From: Cycas panzhihuaensis
Lineage: Eukaryota; Cycadophyta
Direction of reading: 5' to 3'
Assembly (NCBI GenBank): GCA_023213395.1
Contig: CM041465.1
Span: 18,414,001-18,478,000 of the forward strand
DNA: 64,000 nucleotides
Within the stretch, counting starts at the first letter, position 1. Every line of letters begins with the position of its first letter. Below are positions 49,300 through 61,320 of the stretch, piece after piece. Below the pieces are notes generated by a model. That model saw only the letters and a list, made by a program, of their open reading frames with translations, did no database searches and was not told the origin of the DNA. The position numbers were made by a program, and so were the translations under genes.

Positions 49300-49830
49300 A
49301 ATCTGAGAAAAAATATTGAATAAATGGACCAAATATACCAAAAATGATCAAATATTTAACAAAATATGTAGATATAGAGAAACTATTGCATAGATCTGGA
49401 GAAAATATTAAATAAATAGATAAAATATACCAGAAATAGTCAAATATTTAACAAAATATATAGATCTTGTTGATAAAAATTCATAGAGTGATGAAATCTT
49501 GAATACTTGTTGATTGTAGCTATGCTCTTGCACAAATCTAAAAAAATATTAAATAAATATATAAAATACATTAGAAATGGCCAAGTATTTAACAAAAATA
49601 TGTAAAACTTATTAATAAAAACTTTATAGAGTGATAAAATCTTAAATATTTATTGATTACAGCTATGCTCCTACAAAGATCTAAAAAAATATTAAATAAA
49701 TAGATAAAATACACAAGAAATGGATAACTATTTGACAAAAATATGTAAAACTTGTTAATGAAAACTTCATAAAGTGATAAAATCTTGAATACTTGCTGAT
49801 TGTAGCTATGCTCTTATACTGATCTGGAAA
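49300..49830. repeat. ~143-bp tandem repeat inside E5
   Basis: Units start at a GATCTGGA/AATCTAAA word followed by AAATATTAAATAAAT: 49393, 49535, 49678 and a partial at 49821, spacing 142-143 bases, with a shorter partial unit from 49301. Each unit also carries AACAAAATATGTA, AGTGATAAAATCTT and TTGTAGCTATGCTC in the same order. Confidence 0.88.
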
Positions 49831-50039
49831 AATATTTGTTATTTCATAAGTATAAATCAAGAATAATTAGATTTTAATGAAAAATAATATAAGAAACTAT
49901 TAAAAAACTTTGTAGAAGATAAATAGAACCAATATTTAGCTTGACATGAGTAGATCTTCTGTAGATACTAATGGATCTTCTTTCTCCTTAAAAAAACTTT
50001 TAACAGGCCAAAAATCTGAGCAATAGGCCAGCAATCTAT

Positions 50040-50051
50040 GCTCTGATACCA
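50040..50051 (-). other. E5 primer binding site (tRNA-Met)
   Basis: Minus strand TGGTATCAGAGC, a perfect match to the common plant initiator tRNA-Met site, two bases from the 5' LTR. Confidence 0.93.
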
Positions 50052-50053
50052 AA

Positions 50054-50439
50054 CAAAAGATCATAAAATGATGGAGACATGGTAGAGAATAATCAAATAA
50101 TCAAAACATTATTGCATAAACACATAAGCCTTTGTATTCAATCTATCTTTTAGTAAGTACATGGCAAATCTCCAAATGTAGGTGATATCTAAAGACACAA
50201 GGGTTGCACACCCGTCCAAATATATAATTTAGAGGAAGAGGGAAACTCCTCAACCCTTAGAATTCAAACAATAATAAAATATTACATAACGTAACTCAAA
50301 TCAACTTAACTTAAATTAACTTTAACCTTACCTTATACTTACCTTCACATGTGAGTACCCACATGTGTAAATTATTGAGAGTGGGGTGTGCATTCCTGTG
50401 TGAAAGGTGGGAGTGGGGTGATAATCATTAACCCCAACA
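50054..50439 (-). repeat. E5 5' LTR
   Basis: 386 bases matching 44612-44991; followed by the target duplication TTAAA. Confidence 0.92.
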
Positions 50440-50640
50440 TTAAATACTAATAAATCCTTAAGCTTTAAAGGAGCCAATTAGTAGTAAAAGTGGAAGATAG
50501 TAATGGATGCTAAAATTTATGTTGTTAAGCAAAACAAAACTTGGGATTTAGTTGATTTATTAGCAGGTAAATAGATAATTATATATAAATGGGTCTACAA
50601 GACCAAATTCAAATTAGATAGTGTTTCTCAGCTACCGAGA
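50440..50640 (+). pseudogene. Copia H reverse transcriptase start
   Basis: Continues copia H after E5: 'VKQNKTWDLVDLLAGK' (about 50520-50570) and 'YKWVYKTKFKLDSVS' (about 50585-50632), the usual start of copia RT. Homology ends at about 50640, where different, GC-richer sequence begins; the rest of H is missing. Confidence 0.85.
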
Positions 50641-51258
50641 ATGGGTTCTTGGCAAGTCCATTTAGGTAAGTGTAGGTATGCTTCTATCGTTCACCTTTGC
50701 TACTTCTCTAGAAAGGTCAACTGAAGCATCATTTTATTGCATGACTGACTGACACATTTGAGTGATTACCTTGCATCTGCTGGTTGATCATATTGCTTGA
50801 CCCTCTTTCAACCTATGATGATTTGTGGGACATACATCTCCATGGCACTCCACAACCCTCCTATGTACCTCCATGTTATCTTAAGCGTTGCCTAGCCTGT
50901 GTGATATGTTCACACCTTCATTGCCACATCACAGCTCTTAGCACCCCACTAGGTGTGATTGGTGTATTCCTATCCATTTATCGGCTTCTCTGATCTAGGT
51001 CATCCCTTCCATATGACTATCCCTAGCCACTTGGACAGAGGGTCAGCCCTTCCTAGGCCTAGGGTAGTCTCCTTTAGGGCTCCCAGGTGCCTTTTCTTCT
51101 TTTATTTTTTCTTTTGTCACCACACCACGACAAATGTTACAAATCATTTTTCTAAATCTACTGTGATAATTTTTGCATTTTTCATGAAATTGCCATGTGG
51201 ATTAGTCATCCCTCAAGTTCTAGCCTAACCCTAATCATCTAATTAAGCTAGGGTTAGG

Positions 51259-51265
51259 TATAAAA
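51259..51265 (+). promoter_or_regulatory. Candidate TATA box in Tat 5' region
   Basis: TATAAAA in the context GGTATAAAACCT, followed by a pyrimidine-rich stretch. A plausible LTR core promoter; unsupported by a second copy. Confidence 0.35.
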
Positions 51266-52325
51266 CCTAAAAATACTTTATTTTCCATCTCTTCTTCCAT
51301 CTATTCTCCTACTTTTACATGTAGTTTTCTATAGGAATGCCCTCCAACATCTGCGATACCTATATCCTAGCCTAAGATCCACCTTCTCTAGCTCAGATCT
51401 GTGGTAGTAAGCTTAAGATTAAGCTTCTCCAAGCAAGGATATACTCTAAGTCTCACCTCTGCATGTAATCATCAGGTTTCTCCAAGATTCTCTTCAGGTT
51501 TCATAGCCTTTGCAAGGATCCACCTGTAAGCCTCATAGGACTATATTTTTCTACTATTCTCTTAGGCAGACCTGCCACCAATCCATCCACAATAGGTACC
51601 ACCTCATGTTTATTTCATTTTGTTTCTTTTAGCTTCCCTAAAAGAGATTGGATTACTTTGTATACCTTTCACTTTCTAGTCTTCCATCACATACAGGAGG
51701 TATCACCTCTATTCTTCCCTTTCTGTCTACTTTACCTTTGTGCTTTCTCCTGGTTTCTCTAAGGAGGCTATAAGAAGAGGTCCTTAAAAAGTGAGAAAAA
51801 GGAGTTAAGGTGGGTTCCACACCCAACTAGGCCTACTCCTTGAGGGTAACCCCCTTCTCCTCTTTCCTCTCCTTCTCTTATGCCTTTCTTAGGCTACCAG
51901 GGAGCTTATGGAAGAAGGCCATCTTTGGTATCAGCATACGCAACAGCTTGCTATGCTAGTTCTAGGGCTAAGCACCTCATATGGGCAGAGACTCCAACCC
52001 TTAGTTGTATCACATATCATCTTTGTGTGTTGGATTGATCAAAAGTTGCAAAATATTGCACCTTGCAACATTTGCAACGTCGATAGTATTTACAAACCTT
52101 GAGCTACTTATTTCTCCCATTATTAGCTGCTACTTAGGCTATCCCAACCTATTATTCTTGCACTTTGGGGTAGCGTGGAGATATGTATATTGGAGGATTA
52201 TTCATTCCAAGACTAACCATCCAAGTCCTATGTCTTTTCTTGCTTGTATTGAGGAGATCGGGAGTTGCTTCTTAGTTAGAAATTTACTTTGATTAAAGTG
52301 CTTTACTTGCGACATTTTGGGAACA

Positions 52326-52328
<3 letters not shown>

Positions 52329-52362
<34 letters not shown>
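52329..52362. repeat. (TA)n microsatellite
   Basis: About 17 TA units in the Tat 5' region. Confidence 0.95.
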
Positions 52363-52365
<3 letters not shown>

Positions 52366-53640
52366 GCATCCTAGCATCCCCTTGGAAAAGGGTGGAGTAC
52401 TTTTGTGATTGTAGGTTTCATCACGTCAATCATAGAGAAGGAAGAAACACACCAATCTAGGTATATCTCCTACTTTCTTTTCCTTGGTCATTTCCATTTA
52501 TAGCATAGCCTTTCCCTTGGTTTTTCTTATCTTTTCTTTTTATTCTGGGGAAGGTAAGGGAGCCCTAATGCTATAGCTCTACATTATCCATATGTTAGGA
52601 AAGGAAAGGAAGAAGCAATCATGGTGCAAGGTGACACCCTTGGTTCAGCCGCATAACCTTCTAGGTACGCCACCCCCCTCTTCATAGCTCTTTTCTCTTT
52701 TTTATCTTTTAAGTTTACTCACTTGCATGATCAAAACATAGAAGGAAAAGAGAAAAGGAACTAATTTACATCTACCATTTGCATATACATGCTATGCTTG
52801 CATTCTTAGGAAAGAGCATGTGATAGGAACTAAACCCTCCCTCTTTTTGCTTGATTGCACATAGCCCCTTTAGTCTTTGCATCTTAGCATGCATGTTTGT
52901 GCTTAACTAGTTTGCTTTCTTCATTCCTTTTTCTTCCACTTAAAGAGAAAAGAGAGTGAGGACTTCTATTTAAGAGTAAATTAGAGTATATTGGTTATGT
53001 TTACATAATTCCTTTATCTCTTGTTTACACATACATCTAGTTAAGTATCACTTCACCATCACACATAGTGGGTTGAACCCTCCACATGCGGGACAGTGAA
53101 AGTTTCGTTTGCCATCACCCTTTATTCTCATAAGCTCGCTTTAGGTGAGTTAGCCTAGGGAGGATTCATCCTTTAGAAGATCCTCCTCTAACCTCATTAC
53201 ACCCGCCTTAAGTAAATAATCCTGACACCTTCTCCTTTGGGTTGGTCCCGTGCACAAGGTAGTTATCCAACACCATCTTTGCAAGCATGTACCTCCTGTG
53301 TTACTTGCCTACATACATTCCATTTGTACCTCTTCATCTTCCAAGAGGACCCATCCTCTCATTGGGTCCTCCCCTTCCCTTTCAGCCATCCAAGGTTGGG
53401 AAGACCTATATCTTGAGGTTACTTAGGAAACCAAGGATACCCCTCGCTTGTGCTACCCCCAAAACCAAAACTGAGTTACCCAGAGGGGAGTTGTACACCA
53501 TTCGTGGGTCTTGAACCTGGGTTCCGACGTAGGAACATCTTGTGTGGGTGATTTCCCTCACTTGTTGGATTGACTCTATATTTTGGAGCCTTTTGTTGAC
53601 CAACCTAATCCTAACTATGTGTAGTTACCATACCATAGAT

Positions 53641-53672
53641 GTGATTCCAGTTACAACCATATTGGGGACTTG
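53641..53672 (+). other. Probable Tat primer binding site
   Basis: The stretch ending ATATTGGGGACTTG resembles the Tat/Ogre site (…CTGCTGGGGAC) and is followed by TCAGTAAGG, shared with the minus-strand relic. Degenerate. Confidence 0.4.
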
Positions 53673-53736
53673 TCAGTAAGGGAATCATTCTTTCCCCCTT
53701 CCTATTAGTGCTACTACCTATTAGTAGCTCTTCCTT

Positions 53737-54561
53737 TTGGTTTTGTTAGGTAGCCCCCAATGTGCACACTATCTTATCCCTCTCTTCTTCCAACCCATAG
53801 GCAAAACTTATATGCGACGATTCTCACATCACTTACGAGATCTACCTCTATTGTTGGAAGAACCCTTATATCACTCCTTTCCTACATCGGATCCTGATTC
53901 GATTATGGAGGGGTCTTTTTCAGATTGGGCATACCATGCTTATGTGTCTAATTCCCTTGAGTTTTTTACTTCCTTCCAAGGGTCTGTCCAAGGAAGTGAA
54001 TATCCTATCTTTTATCTGAGTGACCAGCAACACCCGCAATCTCACCATCCCTCTACTCACAAAGTAGAGCCTTTGTCTCCTTTAGAGTTTCACCACCACC
54101 ATGGTGATTCTCATGAGGATCTCCCTATGGAGTCTACTTCGTATGAGGTTCCTTCCACCTCTTATGATCAAGTGGATACCCCTCCCGTTGACCTAGTAGA
54201 AGCCTTAAGCCAATGTTTCCAAGTTGCCTATCTCCAACCACACCCTAAGTGGTTCAAGAACATCTTACAAAGTGTTATGCTTTCTTCTTCTACATCTCCC
54301 TTACCTTGCTCATCCCATTTGAATTCCTTACCTAAGATGAGCATATCTCTCATATCATCCTCTTCTCCCCATGGTGTATATTCCTTAGGGACCACTCAGG
54401 GCATGTCTTCTTCTCAACTCAGGTTGAGCATGCCCCTATCTAGTCAAATGACTAGTCCTCCTCTGACCATCGTCTATCCACCACCTACTAAACCTAGGGG
54501 ACCTACGTGTCCCTCTACTTCTAATCACGTGGGATCTATCCCCATATACTCTCAACACTAG
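53737..54561 (+). pseudogene. Tat gag N-terminal region, 274 open codons
   Basis: Open from 53737 to the TAG at 54559. Composition is Ser (very high), Pro, His, Leu, with low Lys, 'HHHHGDSHEDLP' and 'EALSQCFQVAYLQPHPKWFK' blocks. It lies where Tat elements have the variable gag N-terminus or, in Ogre, a separate first ORF. After the stop, related Pro/Ser-rich sequence continues in the same frame to about 54900, so I read it as a gag N-terminus. No catalytic motif. The true start is uncertain. Confidence 0.6.
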
Positions 54562-56380
54562 CCTAGGGACTCTTCTCTCTACGTGCCTCTCAGTTACACT
54601 AATCAATTGTAGGGGCACGATAAAGGGAACTCCCTTCCTACTTATGGGGTGGACCCTTTGCACCCTTATGGGGTCGCATCAACTATGGGCAGCCCATATG
54701 GGTAAAATCTAGTCTCTCACCCCTTTTTCCACCATCCTGTATGGTGCCTCATATCGTGCCTTTCCAAGGAGGGCCAACTCTCTCTTAAGACATTTTCCCT
54801 CAAGCTGCTTTCCAACAAGGAGCGTTCTCCCTAGGAGGGATGGGTCCATCACACCCATCCACTCCTATGCATGTCTCTTCGAATGTGGGATTCGTTCCTT
54901 CTCAATAAATAGTGGGAGGAGAACATCCCCTTTCAAACTAAACCCTCTAAGGAGGATTCAGGCAACCCTACCCACCATCTTTTCTAGCTTTCGTTGACCC
55001 TATAGTCCAGTCAAGGGCACACCCCTTTATGGACTATTGGTTGACGCCCCTATCTATCAAGATGTTAAGAACTAACCTACTGCCTCACCCTCTTGAAGTC
55101 CCCAAATTCAATGGGACTTTGTCACAGGACCCAATAGAGCATGCCCATAGTTTTTCTATTGCATGCATCGACTACTGCACCTATGACCATATTCTCATGA
55201 AACTTTTCAGGCAATCCCTTCAAGGTGATACCCTCAAGTAGTTTTGTTGCTTACCTGCATATTCTATTTTTTTATTCTAGTAGCTCATGGATGAATTCAT
55301 TAATTACTTTGACATAGCTCGCCCATTTAAGAGTGGGATGTAATCCCTTTTGTCTCTTAAACAGGGTCACGATGAAATGAATCATGACTTTGTGAGACGT
55401 TTTCACAACCTTCTTCATTCCACCAAGGTGATTCTACCTGAGGCATTGAAGAGGGACCTCTTTGCCAATGCCCTTCGCCCAGAAGTCCACATCGAAGTCC
55501 TTAAAATGGGGGTGACTACGTGCAACTCCACCATAGTGAATTGCTTAGTACTTGAGGCTATTGAGATCTAGGCTGGACTCAAGAAGCCTCTAAAGCCCTC
55601 ACAATAACATGAGGCACCTCCACCACCACGAGAAATAAAAAACTAGCAACCCACTAGGTCTTCTTCTCATCCTACTGAGAAGACCCTAGATCCTCTCACT
55701 TCAGCCATACATTCATTTGAATGTACTATGAAGGAGGTCAAACTCTAAGATCCTTCATCCCCTACATCACATAAGCTAGTCCACCAAGCTTCCTAAGCTG
55801 CTCCTTCTAAGGGTAGTAATACCCAGTCTTCTCAAGTAAGGAAACCTAATTTCTACCTTGAAAAGAAATGGTACTCTATCCATGGAGAGTGCTTCCACAA
55901 AGACTCACGCTGCTGAGCCCAACATCCTAGACCTACCCTGTAACATGACTCTTCCCCCAAATGGGCCTCTAGGCCTAACCTAGACCAGCCTATCCATATA
56001 GATCTCTTCCCCAAACACGGGGAATATGATCATAGCCACCAACAAAAGAACAATCAGAATTAAGGAAGATCTCCAAACCCTCACCCTTCACAATCTAAAG
56101 GGAAGGGAGTGAGGAATTTATCCTCTTCCTCGGGTTCCCCTGATTATTATACTCCTTCCCCTTTGCGATGCCAAAACAAGGGAAAGAAGGTCATTCAGAT
56201 GCTTGAGACTACTCCATTGTATGCTTTAATTCGGTCTTAAGTAGTCAAAGAGGTAAATGATGCCTCTTCATCTACACCTCACCTTAACCCTCTTCCAGAA
56301 TCCTCTCTCCCAGAAGTCCCTGCACTCCCCAAGACTATTCCCGTACATCCCAGTCATTATGACTTTCAAAGGGCTCTTTC
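54562..56380 (+). pseudogene. Tat gag: capsid domain and zinc knuckle
   Basis: Capsid domain in 55029-55571: 'LEVPKFNGTLSQDPIEHAHSFS', 'MKLFRQSLQGDTLK', a stop-rich stretch, then 'SLKQGHDEMNHDFVRRFHNLL' and 'KRDLFANALRPEVH'. Zinc-knuckle relic 'YSIHGECFHKDSRC' (about 55872-55913; first Cys changed to Tyr). The rest is Pro/Ser-rich linker. Frame changes occur near 55020 and 55340. The minus-strand relic at 26331-28640 has the same order of motifs. Confidence 0.88.
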
Positions 56381-56912
56381 CTAACCCACCATGAAGGGGA
56401 AGCCTTTTTCCATCGTCTATGAGCTTCATACTGTGGTTGCCAGAATGTCCATAATGGATGTATTGAGGAGTTTCCCCGAATAGCGTACACTTCTCTTAGA
56501 AGCCTTTGGATTAGGTGACGCGGTTGTTCACACCTTGGGTATCGCCCTAAGCCGTGAATCTGTAATCTCTTTTGATCTTAAGGACCTTCCCCCTGCCAAT
56601 GGAAGGGAGCACCAATGGCACCTCCTTTTCACCATAACCATTGATACTCCCGATTATAATTTACAGAGAACTGTTGTTGATAATGATTCTTCTGTTAATG
56701 ACATGCCCTTACATGTCATGCAAGATCTTAGTATATTGGCCTTGGAGCTGGTTCTATGGAGGTGTCAAGGCTATGATGGTAGCAAAAATACACCCTTGGG
56801 ATCGGTGTCCATCCCTCCTACTCTCGAGGATAAGACTGTCCTCACTGATATTGTAGTCCTCAACATCGATGTCAACTACAATCTTTTGTTAGGATGCCTA
56901 TGGCTCGACTAG
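56381..56912 (+). pseudogene. Tat protease
   Basis: Block 'FSIVYELHTVVARMSIMDVL' then 125 open codons (56535-56912). The Tat protease signature 'VLVDGGSSVN' appears as 'TVVDNDSSVNDMPL' (the Gly-Gly after the catalytic Asp changed to Asn-Asp), followed by 'GYDGSKNTPLGSV' and 'DVNYNLLLGCLWLD', which is the Tat form of the C-terminal ILG motif. This signature, with the neighbouring RT and integrase, assigns the element to the Tat lineage of Ty3/gypsy. Confidence 0.9.
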
Positions 56913-57890
56913 ATGGGAGTTATGTGCTCATCTCGATGGGAACAACTTAAGTTCATCCATGAAGGGTGAATGAAGGTTGTCTCCTAGGAGCCTCCTCCCA
57001 CTAAGCAAACACACTAGTCTTGTTAAGTGGTTCATGGTGAAGCAAGGGGCGATAAGGACCTTTCTACCCATGCCTCTGCTTGCTCCATTGACATCCCTAA
57101 TCCATCCCCTTTAGAAGAAGACCCTTCATCTCCTTCTTCCAACCTCACACACTTTTCCCCTATTAGTTTCAGAAGCTACGGGTACCTTGTCATACTTAGC
57201 GATGATGAGTCTGATGGAAAGGATAAGGATTTCCCTCACCTTATCTCTTTCCTAGGCACGAGTAGGGGGTACTTCCTTCATTCTAGGTCCTGATCTAGAA
57301 CCCTCATTATAGAAGAAACTAACTCTTCTTTTGTGTCTCATGTCATCGCTCCTATTAATCAGGCGATCCTTAAAGTCTCCCCCTTCATCACCCCCCATAG
57401 GCAATGAAGCCAGGGAGCCTCCTATTGTCCCTCACAAGAGTCCTCTTTTTTACTCTTCCGTAGAGTCTTCTGGGTATGTCGAGTGGTGTGTCAACCACCA
57501 TGGTCTTACTACTTCTACTTCCCCTCTCTCCTCATCCTCTCGAAGTGTGGTCATCTATGGGGTGGATTACTTCGAGGATGACGAGGCTCTTCTTGAGCAT
57601 TTGGCGAGCTCTGCACCCAATCTCCCTTCTGGTCACCATAGGCTTGGCCACTAGAAGGTCTTAGCTATTGGGTCTTCCCTCACTAACCCAATTTCATCCC
57701 CTATTCCACCCCTTCCCATTGACCAAGCCCCCCTTCACTTCGAGGAGGGGAATGTCATGTGTATGGGGGTAACCTAGGACATAGTCCTTACCTTGGGCAA
57801 GGTCATCAAGGTGGGAGTGGAATGTTGTCCTGATGAAATGAAGAAGTATACCCTTCTGTTCTAGGAGTTTTGAGACATTTTTGCATAGGA
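56913..57890 (+). pseudogene. Tat linker between protease and RT
   Basis: Low-complexity acidic and Ser/Pro-rich coding: 57027-57293 ('SDDESDGKDKDFPH') and 57331-57654 ('VDYFEDDEALLEHL'). Such linkers are normal in Tat pol and carry no catalytic motif. Frame is shifted at least twice. Confidence 0.75.
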
Positions 57891-59220
57891 CTATTCTGAT
57901 ATGAAGGGATTCAACCCTTCGATTGTTGCCCATAATATTACAACTATCCCAGGCACTCGCCCTGTGCATCAAAAGAAGTGTCCTCTTCACCCCAAGCTTT
58001 CAGATGCTGTCAAGATGGAAGTCAAGAAGCTCCTAAATGCAGGGTTAATCACTTCCATAGACTACACCAAGTGGGTGTCTAATATTGTCCCCATTTCCAA
58101 AAGGAATGAGACAATTTTGATATGTATTAATTTTTGAGACATCAACAACACATATCCCATGGACAACTTCCCACTCCCCTTCATCAATTAGATCATTGAT
58201 TGAACTACCAGTTTTGAAGTCATGTCCTTAATGGATAGTTTCTCCAGCTACAACCAAATACAGATTTCTCCTGAAGACCGTCATAAGACGGCCTTCACTA
58301 CCCCATGGGGCACCTTTGCCTATAAGGCAATGCCCTTTGGATTAAAGAATGCATGCGCCACTTATTAAAGGGTAATGCAGTTCATTTTTCATGATGTTAT
58401 TAATAGATCTTTAGAGGTCTTCATGGATGACATGATGGGTCTTTCATGCATTATAGCCCATCATCCTTCTAATTTGCAGGCCATCTTCACATGATGCCAC
58501 AAATACCCTGTGAGCCTTAACCCTCTTATATGTGTGTTTGCTATGAAAGTTGGTAAACTCCTTGGCTTCCTTGTGTCAAAATAAGGGATCCAAATTGATC
58601 CCGATAAAGTCAAGGACATCCTTGACATGCTGCCTCTTAGGACCCAATGATAGATTAAGTCATTCTTAGGTAGGCTTAGATTCCTTAGGCATTTCTTGGT
58701 GAATTTTGCCATAAGCGCCAAGCTAGTTACCAACCTATTAAAGAAGGGAGTCTCGTTCATCTAGTCTTTAAAGGCCCAACAAGCTTTCAAAGAGCTCAAG
58801 AAAGCCCTCACTTTTGCCCTAACATTAGTATCCCTCTCTTTGACAGGCCATTCATTCTTTATAACTTGGTTATCGATGAGTCCTTGGGCGTTATATTAGC
58901 CTAAGAGGATGATTTAGGAACTAAGAGGGTCATTTATTTCATTAGTCACACTCTCGTGGCTGCCAAACTTAACTATTCTCCCATCGAGAAAGAGTGTCTC
59001 TCCTTGGTACATACAACTAAGAAGTTTAGGCACTACTTGCTTGGGATTACCACTTGGGTGATTGTCTAATCTGATTCCCTATGATATTTACTCACCTGAC
59101 CTAACCTGACAGGTAGGACTTGCAAATGGGTCATCCTCCTGTAGGAATTTAACCTTCAAATTATTAATAGGAAGTTAAAGAAGGGGATGGTGGTGGCTGA
59201 GAAACTTGCCAATACCCCCA
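57891..59220 (+). pseudogene. Tat reverse transcriptase and RNase H
   Basis: RT starts 'HNITTIPGTRPVHQKKCPLHP', 'VKKLLNAGLITSIDYTKWVSN' (57901-58137), then 'FEVMSLMDSFSSYNQIQISPEDRHKTAFTTPWGTFAYKAMPFGLKNACATY' (about 58215-58370) and the catalytic segment 'EVFMDDMM' (58417-58440; FMDD for YxDD). Thumb: 'LGFLVSK', 'IQIDPDKVKDIL', 'SFLGRLRFLRHFL'. RNase H is in broken frames ('IEKECLSL'-type near 58985, 'KKFRHYLLG' near 59022). About ten stops and several frame changes. Confidence 0.9.
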
Positions 59221-60558
59221 TCTTGAACCCTTCTAAAATTCCCATTGATGATTCTCTCCCTAACGAGCCTATCCTAGCCATTTAGGACTTTCCTCCTCAT
59301 TCGCTTGCTAACAGTGAGTGGTATGGAGACATTGTACAATACCTTACCCAGTAGTAATATCACCCTGAAGCTAGCAACAAAGTTAGGTCTCGTATCCAGG
59401 CTACTGCCAGATAGTACCTCCTTATGGGTGAAGTATTATATAAGAGATCCTTCGATGGGATCCTTGCTACGTCAATCCTGATGAAGTGAACCAAATACTC
59501 CATGAATGTCACAATGGCATTTGCGGGGGCCACTTTGCGGGTCAATCCATGGCCCAAAGGATCCTCCATATGAGGTATTATTGGCTGTCCCTCTTTAAGG
59601 ATACCCATGCTTATGCCTTGAGATGTCGACAGTGCTAGGAGCATACCAACATCACTCACTTGCCTTTTGAGGCTCTCCATCCCATTATATCTATATGGCC
59701 CTTCTCCTAATAGGAGTTGGACCTTATTAGAGCCATATTTCCATCCTCTTCATCGCAGCACAAGTTCATCTTGACAACTACAGAGTACTTCACTAACTAA
59801 GTGGAAGTAATTACTTTGACCACCACTCCTGCTAAGATCATAGCCACCTTCATCTACTAGCATATCATCTACCATTTCAGAGTTTTTGATGTCTTGATCA
59901 CAGATAATGGGACTCCCTTCTTTAATAAGGAGATGGACGAGCTCTACGGGAAATTCAACATTTCTCATAAAACTTCCTCTCCCCATTACCCTCAGGCCAA
60001 TGGCAAAGTTGAATCATTCAATAAAACCCTTATAAATATTTTAAAGAAAACCGTAGCCTAATCTCAAAGAGATTAGCATCTTTAGCTCCCTTCCTCTCTA
60101 TGGGCATATAGCATGTCTATCTGTACAGTTATGGGAATGACCCCTTTCTCCCTAGTCTATGGAATAGAGGTAGTTCTCCCATTGGAAGTGGAGATTCCTT
60201 CCTTATGAGTCTCTCTCTGAGGTCTTGTTAATGAGGAGTCTATCTGCTAGGTTTACCTCTTAGATCTTGAAGCCTTAGACGAGAAGCACTTGAATGCCTA
60301 CCAAGCAAACCTCGCTTCTAAGGCTAGGGTATGAAGGACATATGAAATACACCTTTATTCCTACCCTTTACATCCTAGGGACCACATCCTCAAGCTACAG
60401 TATCTCCATGATCGTCTAACTAAGTTCAGACCCAAATGGGTCAGCCCCTATATCGTTCTCGAGAGCCTTAGGAATGATGCTTACAGGATCGACACCCTGG
60501 AAGGTCTCAAATTTGGAAAGGTTATCAATGGGAAATTCTTGAAGAAATCTTACGTATG
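59221..60558 (+). pseudogene. Tat integrase
   Basis: Zinc-binding block 'ECHNGICGGHFAGQSMAQRILHMRYYW' and 'RCRQC' (about 59500-59640). Core: 'VLITDNGTPFFNKEMDELYGKF' (59893-59958) and 'HYPQANGKVESFNKTL' (59980-60030), giving the second Asp and Glu; the first Asp block is degraded near 59715. Then 'MTPFSLVYGIEVVLPLEVEIPS', specific to Tat integrases, and a C-terminus 'LHDRLTKFRPKWVSPYIVLES' ending at the TGA at 60556. No chromodomain, as expected for Tat. Confidence 0.92.
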
Positions 60559-61320
60559 ATTATTCCTCTCCTTGCGCTATGAAATGAGCCTAAACTACCA
60601 CCCTAGGCACATCCCCATTCCTCCTAGTCATGGGTGGAATGGTGGTTTGGGGTGGCCTTCTTGTTTCTCTTAGGTTCCTCCTATGGAACCCCTTATCCCC
60701 CTTTCTTTAGGGGCCCTGTCCTCCTAATTGGGTGTGTTGTCCCTATCGCTCTTGAGCCTGGAAACATTCCCTAACTAGGATGGTGTGCCCAAGTATCATT
60801 ACTCTTTGTCTCACCAGTGCTTCCTTTACATATTCTGTTATGCTCCTACGGGGACATGCATGCCACTCTATCTCCTAACCTCACAGATATCCATCATCAA
60901 TGCTCATGGTGATCATGTTTTCACCTGCTAGGAATGTAGCCCTGCATGAAAGGAAGTATGTACAACCCAAACAAACCTTAAATACAAACCATGTGATAAT
61001 CAACTCAAAAATATCATGATCTATAGCTCCTCATTCACCTGTGCACCCTCACACATATACACATAAATATACATTCAAAAGTAAATGTAATATAATCCAT
61101 CATCATATGTTATCACACACATCATTATATATCAAATGGAGTACCAATGACTCCATCTATATACATAAAATCATAATATGTCATATCATACAAATGGTAT
61201 GGTACATCATCCGTAGGAAGCCAGAATCCTTGCAGGGAGGAGTACAATCATGTGGTAACGTATGGTGACTCCCTAGAGGTCTGGTGCTTTCCTAAATTAA
61301 AATTAGTATCTCATACTCTC
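60559..61320 (+). other. Tat region after pol, non-coding
   Basis: 760 bases: C/T-rich until about 60950, then AT-rich with CACATATACA-type words (61040-61200). The 75-codon open stretch at 61041-61268 is His/Ile/Tyr-rich and looks like chance. It separates pol from the antisense frame. Confidence 0.6.

Larger units (their letters stand above)
50641..53640 (+). repeat. 5' LTR and leader region of the plus-strand Tat element
   Basis: 3 kb of C/T-rich non-coding sequence, clearly less AT-rich than everything to its left, ending near a probable primer site. Short open stretches (50784-51228, 51908-52292, 53287-53514) show no domains. Tat LTRs are long, so most of this is probably LTR, but I could not define its ends or match it to a 3' copy. 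Confidence 0.5.

Noticed and set aside
49300-49830. CRISPR-like array
   Set aside because: Units are long (143 bp), contiguous and AT-rich with no constant-repeat/unique-spacer pattern; it is a tandem repeat in a plant element.
57694-57990. 98-codon minus-strand frame
   Set aside because: It overlaps the Tat linker and RT start, which are recognisable on the plus strand; a shadow frame.
58461-58760. 99-codon minus-strand frame
   Set aside because: Antisense of Tat RT thumb, which is clear on the plus strand.
59360-59680. 106-codon minus-strand frame
   Set aside because: Antisense of the Tat integrase zinc-binding region. Unlike 61321-61784, it has no composition or motif of its own.
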